From: Bactericera cockerelli
Taxonomy: Eukaryota; Arthropoda; Insecta; Hemiptera; Triozidae
Assembly (NCBI GenBank): GCA_024516035.1
Contig: CM044959.1
Span: 12,913,902 to 12,977,901, forward strand
Length of the DNA stretch: 64,000 bases
Direction: 5' to 3'
In this document: positions 55,983 to 64,000 of the stretch, one piece after another
Layout of the letters: each line of letters opens with the position of its first letter
How positions within the stretch are numbered: the first letter of the stretch is position 1
Position numbers and translations under genes: made by a program
The notes under the pieces: generated by a model
Databases searched by the model: none
What the model was told of the DNA's origin: nothing
What the model saw: only the letters and a program-made list of their open reading frames with translations

Positions 55983-57517
55983 GAACAGGATATCTCAAGA
56001 ACGGTAAGAGCTAGAGACTTGAAATTTGGTATGCAAATCAATTTTATACACCAGACGAACCACGAAACTTTTGGTTGAAATCGGCCGCAAAATGCGGCCT
56101 CAGGGCCGCAAATATTGGCCGCAAGCGCCACTTCTATGAATTGGTTAAAGATACAAAAAAAGTTACAGAACAACATTTTCTTAGATTAAAAAAATAATAG
56201 GGGTCTCTTCTTATCATTTTTTTGATATCTTGAACTTTTTGGACCTCGGCCCCAATTTACCGGTATTTTGGGGGGGACCCGCTCAGACTAACTTTTTTAT
56301 TATTCATCCTAGATGGGGATTGTGACATATCAAATCCAATGATTTTTAGGCGCTGATTACGAATTTGGCTTTAATTTTTAGCTGACTGTTACCTTTGAGT
56401 CACCAGTGGCTTTTGGTCCTGTTCCCATTCCTAAAATGATAAGGAAAGTCGTGTGATGTTTACACCAGATTTTTTTTTATTAATTCATATTTATGCTTTA
56501 TTTCTTTAGGAAATGGTATGGCAAGAACTATTGCTTGCAGCCATAGGAGAGCAAATGACAGACATAGTGAGCAAAGAGGATCAAGTTTTGGGCCTGACTG
56601 TATCTGTCAGAGATGGTAGTGATATAATTCAAGTAAGTAAAATTAAGCTATTAATTTTCAGGCCCTTGTAAAAGAATTTACTCCTATGAAAGTATTTTTT
56701 TCTCTCAAGATGTCACAATTTTCTTTTGAGGTATAAGTAAAATATATTCTTTATTTGTGTCACTTTTTCAATGAAATTATTAATTCAATTTAGGCTTCCT
56801 CAAAATTTTGGGCTCCTAAGTTATTCACTCTAGTTTTGAATAAGAAAGTTAGGGCATTTGTATATATTTTTCTCTTTTCTTTTTCCTGTTTATATTGTTT
56901 CCAAAGTTGTGTCTATTTCTATGTAATACAATTTTTATACTTATAAATGTTTTCAAAAAAAAAAAAAAAAATTGGGTAGTAATATTGTTGATCAGAAGGA
57001 AGTTTGGGATTGAAAGAAAAGTAAATTGAAAGAAGCAGGTCTAGGACACAGATTTTCAGGTTTAATCTGCAAATATTGTTAACTTTTTAAAAGAAAATAA
57101 GAGTGATCACTAGAACAATAGATTGTGTGTTAGTAAACAAATCAGAAGTCTATTATTTCCAAACATGTCTAATGATATGTGAGGTAAAATGAAATAATCC
57201 TGGGGTATAAACTAAATTCTGAACCTTTAGGTAATATTTAATAACTAATTAGCCCATTTCAGGTACCCCTGAATGTTCTTTATTTCATGTACATTATAGT
57301 ATGTGTACATCTTCTCAATCTTTGTTTGGACTGATTTATTACTTTCTCCTAATGTAATTTAATTTTTGATTAATATTTCCTCTAGATCTGGAATTCTGAT
57401 GCATCCTTAGCAACTGCAATAGACATGGAGAAGTGGGTCAAAAGTTTGCTGCCTGAAGTACAATTTCCCGCCATCTTTTACAAGCCTCATCAAACTCATC
57501 AGGCATTTAAAATGTGA
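53732..57517 (+). CDS. Eukaryotic initiation factor 4E, class III (eIF4E3-like)
   Basis: Cap-binding protein of the eIF4E superfamily, class III, thought to bind m7GTP atypically and modulate cap-dependent translation. Five coding exons: 53732-53862, 54635-54755, 55256-55363, 56510-56632, 57386-57517; all junctions GT-AG; 204 residues. The first cap-sandwich Trp (Trp43 type) is in TPWTFWIDK; the Trp56 position is Tyr in TEYEANLKK, the Cys/Tyr substitution that defines class III. The Trp102-Glu103 pair is present in RPIWEEPYN. Other family blocks: [52 protein letters not shown]. Introns contain SINE and other repeats. Identification to class is strong. Confidence 0.94.
54270..54460 (-). mobile_element. 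SINE family E remnant in eIF4E intron 1
   Basis: Minus-oriented body: ttttgtagccatgaaacag, gtctgtgttgtagcttgccc, ttaggtgctgggtcaaca. The tRNA-like head is lost. Confidence 0.6.
55810..56460. mobile_element. Dispersed repeat with (GTCT)n core in eIF4E intron 3
   Basis: Opens with actttccttatcctataataaggaaagta, itself a short inverted repeat, and closes with gataaggaaagtcgtg. It contains ten or so GTCT units (55936-55982) and the phrase aggatatctcaagaacggta, which occurs in dispersed repeats of arthropods. Family uncertain. Confidence 0.5.
55936..55982. repeat. (GTCT)n microsatellite
   Basis: About eleven uninterrupted tetranucleotide units. Confidence 0.95.
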
Positions 57518-58936
57518 TGCCTAGAAGGTTTGTTATTGAAAATGAATATCTTATTATTTAACAAATTTATTAGAGTGCAGGTGTTGGTTGAAGAAACACA
57601 AACAGATTATTGTTATTAAAATATCTTCAATTTCTTATTGACTAATATTTTTATTATTTGTACTTAATGTTGTGAATGGATTTTACAATTACAAATGTGT
57701 GAAAAGATCTTTTTCAACTCTCACAGTATTTTTAAGAAAACTGGTTACTATTTTTGGGTCAGTAAAAATCAGGATAATAGTTTAATTAAGATAGAGTCCA
57801 TCTCCTCTACCTGTTATTAAAATAAAAAAAATAAAACAAAATTAGGTTAAGACATGAGAATCTTTTCTTCAGTACCTACCATAAAAAAATGAAAAAAATT
57901 CCAAATAGTTTTGAAAGGGTTTATGAATAATTATTTTCATGAATTTATCTTTTTTTAGTTATTTTTATAGTATTTATTTAACTAATATTGTTAATGCTAA
58001 TGAACATCATCTTGCTGGGAACATTTATTTGATACAATACCAGCCATGTTAGGATAAAAGATATTAACACAAATAATTGGTTATAAAATGTTGAAGTACT
58101 TGTAGGAGTGCTAGAACCAAACAACCTCAACCATAAGGAAGAGTTAGGAACAATGCCAGCCCCAGGTAGGTTTAGCAAAGGCAAAGTTAAAGAAAAAGAA
58201 GTTGTTAATGAACAATATGCCTGCTTTATCATATAATTTCATTTCTATGTGTAAAAAATCATCAATTTGTCATTCACACCCATTTCTTACTTTTTTCTAG
58301 GAAATAAAAGAATTTCTAATGTGGCTATTGTTTAGACATGTTTGTTTTCTTCTATCCTTGACAGAAAGAAAGTTTTCTACATAACATCACTTATACTCTG
58401 GTTCCCTTAAGTTTTTTTTTAGAGCAACATTGCAAGAAATGATTCAAGCAAAAGAAAAGAAAAACATATTATTTTAAAGTATTTATTTTCATAACATTAA
58501 TTTATTACAGTAACATTTACAAGGTCTATTTAGGATGGAATATTATATATAAAAAATGCCATTGTGTTCAAGCTATCTAAAGATAGTAAGGTAGGTACCT
58601 AACTATTTCACAGAGGTTTATCTTTCCATATTATTTCTAAGATTTATTAAAGATATAGAGATAAGAAAGTCATTACTCAAGAAATATGAAATTGATGACA
58701 ACAAACTAGCCTCAAAATGGTTTAAACATTTGAGCATGTTGTAAAAGTCATTCAAATTTCACTCTGTAGTAAGTAAATACTCCCAATTCGAATTCTGCTA
58801 CACTCAAAGAACATTAGTGCCATTGAAGTCTTTATTTTGTGTTGGTAGGTACTTATATAAGTTTAAGCCATCATTAAATCCCTAAAATAGCAATACTTAT
58901 CTTTGAAAATACTACCTTGCCCTGTATAATATTGCC
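57518..58936. other. Convergent 3' ends of eIF4E-like and mRpL30 genes
   Basis: AATAAA for the plus-strand gene at 57821-57826; a minus-strand AATAAA (tttatt on plus) at 58831-58836 serves mRpL30. 58100-58205 is a decayed tail-T SINE module (agtgctagaaccaaacaacc, aaaggcaaagttaaagaaa). No other gene. Confidence 0.6.
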
Positions 58937-59503
58937 TCAATGATCATAGGGACTCTTCCAAGCATTCGTCCACACCATTAATGACTGTCTTTTCAAATCT
59001 GCTCTCTTGAGTGCAATGGGGTTGGGCTTGCTTTCTACAATTTCATTTACTTTTGAAGCTTCACCAATTTTCTTCTTGATCTCCAACTCTCCTTTGTGGT
59101 TTAAAAATGTTGAGAGCACATCATCTTCTGTTGGCAGCCCATCAGGAAATGTGATTGGTGTAATTTTCACTAGATGTTTAACTTTCCAGAGTTTTTCATT
59201 GTTGTCTGGGGTGTTTTTAACAATGACTGGTTTACCTTTTCTAATGTCCAGCTTGAAATCATAAAGGATTTTCTTGTACCAGTATTCGGTGCCCTTCAGG
59301 TCTCCTGTCCTTTGAACCATAAAAAGTCTCGACGGTTCATATGGAGGATCAACCTCCCCAGGTTTAGGGTAATATGTGAATCCTTTGTATTTTTTTCCTC
59401 CTTCCCATTTAGCCAGGGCTTCCAGTTTCTTGTAATTCTTCCAAATTGATGCATGACGTACTGGAGTAATACTCACACTTTGGAACAAATGTGATACAAG
59501 CAT
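58937..59503 (-). CDS. mRpL30: Mitochondrial ribosomal protein L30 (uL30m)
   Basis: Structural protein of the large subunit of the mitochondrial ribosome. 188 residues from the ATG at 59503. The frame continues five codons upstream to an in-frame GTG, but a splice-acceptor-like catattccag lies directly there, so a 5' UTR intron is likely and 59503 is preferred. The N-terminal 20 or so residues (MLVSHLFQSVSITPVRHAS) are a plausible mitochondrial targeting peptide. The L30 ferredoxin-like core includes EYWYKKILYDFKL and the family block TPDNNEKLWKVKHLVKI, then FPDGLPTEDD. Single coding exon; TGA at 58937. Plus-strand ORFs across it are shadows. Confidence 0.93.
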   Translation of the reverse strand: MLVSHLFQSVSITPVRHASIWKNYKKLEALAKWEGGKKYKGFTYYPKPGEVDPPYEPSRLFMVQRTGDLKGTEYWYKKILYDFKLDIRKGKPVIVKNTPDNNEKLWKVKHLVKITPITFPDGLPTEDDVLSTFLNHKGELEIKKKIGEASKVNEIVESKPNPIALKRADLKRQSLMVWTNAWKSPYDH

Positions 59504-60464
59504 TTTGTGCAGTTGAATCACTGGAATATGTCAAGTTCTTATATAATAATATTAAAGTACATTTTGGTACACTTTTATATTTATTTTTCAACTATTTTGA
59601 AGACAGAGGCTTCCTCAATCTTCACTGATAAATTGATAATCGTTCAATTTCTGATTATGAAGTATTTTGTCTTGGAAAATTCCCCAATTTCAAATTTTCG
59701 CGGTATCGGAGGCACAGATGTTCTTAGTGAGTAAATCTGTTGCTGATTTTACGGCTTTGCATTAACTTTTAAAACTATCGTATTTTATTACACGTAGGTA
59801 CAAAATATTTTTTGGTAGAGGAGAATGGATTTTGAATACAAAATTCCTTTCAGTTCTTGTAAGTTAAGCAATTTTGAGATTGAAAGGATGAAGAGCACAT
59901 GAATTGGCAGGTTCTAATCCAACAGGCAAATTAAAAAATCTTTGTGGTGACTCATTTGTTGTACATTTATTTTATATGAATTCTGAAGAAGAAAAAAAAC
60001 TAAACATCGAGGTTATGCCAGACAGTATGCAAGATTTTGAAGACTCACCCTATTCTTCTGTATCTATCTGATTTCAGAATCTCAAGAATCGTCTGAATCT
60101 ACCGTTGCCATGATCTGTTAGCTGTATAGACCCCTTCATAATTTAATCAACTAACCAAACTAGAAAACCAAGAAGATGTATATTATTCGAAGTGCCTCAC
60201 AATATCCCTATAGGTGTTTACTTTATTTTTGCTGAGATACCGTTGTCGAACCTAATGGCGAAATCAATAGACATATCGTAACTTAGTAATTATTGCTTAG
60301 CGTCGGTTTTCCCTACTCACACAGTACGCAATCCGTGACTTAGCGCCACAGAGGTATTACAAAAACGTCCATTAATTTCGCCCTAAGTTTTGTACAGAAT
60401 GCCTGTTACAAAGGTTCCTCATAAAAATAATCACAAATGAAAAATCTTCCATATGATTTAAATA
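59504..60464. other. mRpL30 5' flank
   Basis: Presumed promoter and 5' UTR of mRpL30, AT-rich. No other gene recognised. Confidence 0.45.
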
Positions 60465-61104
60465 TACAGGGTGGACCAAAAAAAACGTTTACACCCGTTA
60501 ATGGTAGATTACTGACGACATTTCCAGGCCGGATCTGCAATCCGTTTTTTCGGATTCGCCTTCGTAACTGCACAAAGTGATTTTTTGCAACTTTCTGAAA
60601 AAGTCCGACTTTGGCTTATTCTTCAGGTCAGTACTTTTTTCCTGTTTAAGATGAGTTGATTCTGAACAATTTTGCAGAAAGCCAACAAAATTTCGATGTT
60701 TTTAGCTACACTACTTTGTTTTTTACGATTTGGTTTGTCATATTTTTTTACACCTGAGCAGAAAAAAAAACACCCAAAAAAACTTTTTTACTAAATAAAA
60801 CACTCGACATTTGTCCGTACAAATGTTGGAACAGACATGGGCAAATTTGATAAAAGTTGGCGGCCGACCCGAGGATGCTAAAAAATAATTTTACGATTTT
60901 TTATCACGTGATCTTCTGGGAAAAATTATTAGATGTTTGCCAAAAACTCTTCAAAAATCCTAAAAGTTTTCTAGCTGTAGACTGTGTAAGGGCGTCCTGT
61001 ATTGTTTACAAAAATTGTTTACATTGCTTTTTTTGAATACCGCGGTCTCACATGCCTTCATCAGCCAGTTTAGGAAAATTCAAATGATAAATTTCGTGCT
61101 TCTC

Positions 61105-61185
61105 AGATTGTCAGTGGTGTTAGCGAGAAGTGGTAGTGCTAAGAGTGTTAGTCGCATGACCGAGGTTCAATTCTCGGCGGTCAAT
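61105..61185 (+). mobile_element. tRNA-like segment inside the long-TIR element
   Basis: A-box-like agtggtagtgctaagagtg and B box gaggttcaattctcgg about 40 bases apart. The T-arm is well formed; the remainder is not a credible tRNA. Confidence 0.45.
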
Positions 61186-61627
61186 ATTATTTTAATTATC
61201 AAAAAAATCTGATGGAATATTTTATTCAAACCTGTATCTGACCTGTTGTAACACCAACAACTTATGTTTTTTTTTTGGGGGTAATACCATCTGTAAATTG
61301 AGTTATATCAGATACTATTGGTATCACAATACACAGAATTATTATTCATGTAAGCCCCTGAGAGACTGCCTTGATAATGTAAGGATGGTTTTTCTTATGC
61401 TTCCCTACGAGAGAAAAAAAAACTAGCGAATTTAAAATACTAATTAAATAACAAATATTTACCGATTGCCAACTCTTAATAGAGAAGTCTTGAAAAAAAA
61501 TAAGATAATATTTTGTAAAATTAATAAACTCTTGCAGTCTTTATTATGTTTTATACTATTTTGATATAAACAAAAAGGTATTTAAAAAAACATTTTGTGT
61601 TAGTATGTTCAATGAGAAACGATTAGA

Positions 61628-61730
61628 CGCGCACGATTAGCTCAGTGGTAAGCTAGTCCACCGGTCCGAACGCCAGAGCCAGCAAAAAATTCATGACTAC
61701 AAAATAAAAAAGACTGTTGCCATTTTTTAT
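61628..61730 (+). mobile_element. SINE family E head fragment
   Basis: gcgcacgattagctcagtgg followed by taagctagtccaccggtccg: an intact A box and degraded remainder, inside the long-TIR element. Confidence 0.6.
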
Positions 61731-61840
61731 TTAGTCATAGTACACACTATGGATTCTCCTCACACAAATTTTTGAAACCAATGGTGACTTTAATACCTTA
61801 GTTCTAACTCAGAATTGTCCCTCTACCTTCTTGCCTTTCT

Positions 61841-61874
61841 TTCTCTCTCTCTCTCTCTCTCTTTCGCTCTCTGC

Positions 61875-61957
<83 letters not shown>

Positions 61958-61970
61958 CTATCTCTCTCCC
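61841..61970. repeat. (CT)n microsatellite
   Basis: About 130 bp of CT dinucleotides with a few interruptions. It yields Ser/Leu and Arg/Glu repeat ORFs on opposite strands, which are not genes. Confidence 0.95.
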
Positions 61971-62916
61971 TTCTCAATTCCCTTAGAGGAACTGTTGGAA
62001 GTGGCGTCCACCTTCCTGGATGCAAAGGTTGAACCTCTTCATCATGTTCCGTCGAATGTTGCGGAAGATTCCAGGTTTTTCTGTCAGGTCATCGAATGCC
62101 AACAGGATTCTTGCTACCAGATTTCGTAAACTATGTTTTTCACGTGATCCCAAATGTTCCTGTTGGCAACTCCATATGCTAAATGCGTATCTGCCATTTC
62201 AGCATCCGAATTATAATAATGTAACTTGTACTAAAAAAACTCAAGAAGTTTAAAGATAATATTTCATAGAATGCAGAAAAATATGCTTGAAAACTATCAT
62301 CGAGAAACAAACAATCATTCATTTGACTGGCCTTTAATTAATTCCAAGGAAAATAATTATCAGACATAAATAGCTAATTACTCTTTGAGTACAAGACGAC
62401 CCTACACGGTCAACACTTTTAAGATTTTGAACATCATTTTTTGAGACTTACCTGGTTTGTTTACCCAGAAGATCACGTGATAAAAAATCGTAAAACTATT
62501 TTTTAGCATCCTTGGGTTGACCGCCAACTTTTATCAAACTTGCCCATGTCTGTGCCAAAATTTGCTCGGGCAAATCTTGAGTGTTTCAAAGTGTAAAAAA
62601 TTTACATGAGAATTTTTTTTCCATTCAGTTGTCAAAAAAGATGCCAAACCAAACCGTAAAAAACAAAGTAGTGTAGCTAGAAACATCGAAATTTTGTTGG
62701 CTTTCTGCAGAAATGTTCAGAATCAACTCATCTTAAACAGGAAAAAAGTTCTGACCTGAAGAATAAGCCAAAGTCGGACTTTTTCAGAAACTTGCAAAAA
62801 ATCACTTTGTGCAGTTATAAAGGCGAATCCGAAAAAACGGATTGCAGATCCGTCCTAGAAATGTCGTCAGTAATCTACCATTAACGGGTGTAAACGTTTT
62901 TTTGGTCCACCCTGTA

Positions 62917-63339
62917 TAGTGTCTTGGTAAAGTTGACTGACGTGTTTTTTTTTAACGGACATTCAGTGCTGAAGAATGAAAATTTTTGCATACTAGTAGT
63001 CCACCGAAATTTTTGCACACTTTTGCATACCGCAGGTGTAAACGAGAACCTTAATTCAAACGACTATCATTGCGAGCACTAGAAATAATAGATTAAGTGA
63101 TTACTTCTGAAAGACGTATATTCTATTGATATCAAAAGTATTCGTTTTTGTAAGAAGTTTTTTTTTTTAGTTCCATAGAAAAAATCTCATGCCTTTTTCA
63201 TATTTTATATATTTTAGCCATTTCAATAAAATATTTTCCGCCAAAATCATATTGTAAATAGTAAAAACTATCACGATTTCATTTTTAACGACGATCTGAA
63301 GTACGAGAAGAACTCTTTCGACTTGGATGAATTTAAAAC
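62917..63339. other. 5' flank of the small membrane protein ORF
   Basis: AT-rich spacer, no supported feature; probably includes the promoter of the ORF at 63340. Confidence 0.35.
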
Positions 63340-63525
63340 ATGGTGCTCAATTGTTTGACGATGGCCACATTTTTCTTCTGTTCTGTCGTATTCATTGGAG
63401 CAGGCGTTCTATCTGCATGGGGCGTCGAGCGACTTACCAAAAAGCAGGATCGCTCCAAGAAAAAGAAATCAAAATCATCGGCCGCTCACAACGGCAAATA
63501 CCACAAGACTCACAAGCGCGCATAA
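63340..63525 (+). CDS. Small single-pass membrane protein (61 aa), function unknown
   Basis: Not recognised. ATG in a good context (aaaacatgg). The N-terminal half has one hydrophobic segment (about residues 8-28, within MATFFFCSVVFIGAGVLSAW), followed by a strongly basic tail (KKQDRSKKKKSKSS to HKTHKRA). GC content and codon use rise relative to the flanks, and an AATAAA follows at 63664-63669, so it looks like a real short gene. Topology by the positive-inside rule puts the C-terminus in the cytosol. It could also be the last exon of a larger gene. Confidence 0.55.
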   Translation: MVLNCLTMATFFFCSVVFIGAGVLSAWGVERLTKKQDRSKKKKSKSSAAHNGKYHKTHKRA

Positions 63526-64000
63526 CCTGAGAATGTATGCTATCGAAGAATATGCCTTGTAAGGCTGGGTGAGGTTAATTAGTGGAGTGAGGAGTAGCTG
63601 GTTTGTGAGTTTCCAGCTGATTGAGGCAGAAGCAACGTTGATTAGCCTTGTAAAGTCGACAAAAATAAATTCCTACTAAAGAACTTTCAACAACAGCGGT
63701 TATAGGTAATATTCATCTCGAGATCTTGATTATTATTTTATAGCATTTTCTAAGTAATGATTTTAAATCTATACCATAACATTTTTGGACACAATTTTTT
63801 TCTCTTAATCGCAGTCATAATTTATTATTATTTATCTCAATATGATGGACTATAGAGAGGTGTAGAGAAGAGATAAAAGGAAGGCGATCTGGGTCATAAG
63901 GTGTAAGTGACTTTATGTCATGCTTATAATTGTTACATCTTTACGAATTTGACCGGTAGTTGGTGTGAACCAGTGGGTCATATCTTTTATTGAAGGTTCG
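63526..64000. other. 3' flank with SINE fragment
   Basis: 63560-63630 has the shared SINE body (ggctgggtgaggttaatt, agctggtttgtgagtttcca). AATAAA at 63664-63669. Nothing else recognised to the window end. Confidence 0.45.

Larger units (their letters stand above)
60467..62914. mobile_element. 2.45-kb element with ~450-bp terminal inverted repeats
   Basis: Ends cagggtggaccaaaaaaaac and its complement, flanked by TA. Arms run about 60467-60920 and 62470-62914 and pair through taatggtagattactgacga, aagtccgactttggcttatt and tttcgatgttttta. The 1.5-kb centre has no transposase ORF but holds two tRNA-like segments (61105-61185 and 61628-61690) and a long (CT)n tract. Target TA suggests Tc1/mariner-type mobilisation. 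Confidence 0.85.

Noticed and set aside
59007..59449. Plus-strand ORFs across mRpL30
   Set aside because: Shadows of the minus-strand mRpL30 coding sequence.
61804..62129. Ser/Leu-rich and Arg/Glu-rich ORFs on opposite strands
   Set aside because: Both are translations of a (CT)n microsatellite.

Overview
Arthropod nuclear DNA, most likely from an insect. It is AT-rich and intron-containing, with ordinary animal housekeeping genes and a very dense load of short transposable elements. A hemipteran-like genome would fit, but the species cannot be fixed from the sequence.

Layout. 1-966 is the 3' coding part of mitochondrial citrate synthase, followed by its 3' UTR. About 2.2-6.1 kb is repeat-rich intergenic DNA (a piggyBac-like MITE, SINE debris, a fold-back element with a 72-bp array). 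About 6.12-28.11 kb (copy A) and 29.77-53.06 kb (copy B) are the same locus present twice in direct orientation, separated by a run of exactly 100 Ns at 29673-29772. Each copy holds a 131-aa uncharacterised ORF, a splice-site-bounded 30/31-bp minisatellite, dozens of tRNA- and 5S-derived SINEs, MITEs, and at the right end the gene for prefoldin subunit 6 (minus strand). Copy A lacks prefoldin exon 1; copy B is complete. Copy B then runs into a class III eIF4E gene (plus strand, five coding exons, 53732-57517), mitochondrial ribosomal protein L30 (minus strand, 58937-59503), a 2.4-kb long-inverted-repeat element, and a small single-pass membrane protein ORF (63340-63525).

Interpretation. The direct duplication, the 100-N scaffold gap, low divergence, polymorphic transposon insertions and repeat-copy differences between copies, and visibly corrupted sequence just after the gap all point to two haplotypes of one locus scaffolded end to end (a retained haplotig) rather than a biological duplication. 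A true tandem duplication is not excluded. Read this way, the window is a natural comparison of two haplotypes: several elements have clean empty sites in the other copy, including a piggyBac-like MITE at TTAA that itself carries a nested 879-bp element with a TTAGA target duplication.

Genes working together. Citrate synthase (TCA cycle) and mRpL30 (mitochondrial translation) serve the mitochondrion; prefoldin 6 (cytosolic chaperone for actin and tubulin) and eIF4E3 (cap binding) are cytosolic and are transcribed divergently from a spacer of about 580 bp. They are neighbours, not an operon. No prokaryotic, viral or CRISPR content was seen.
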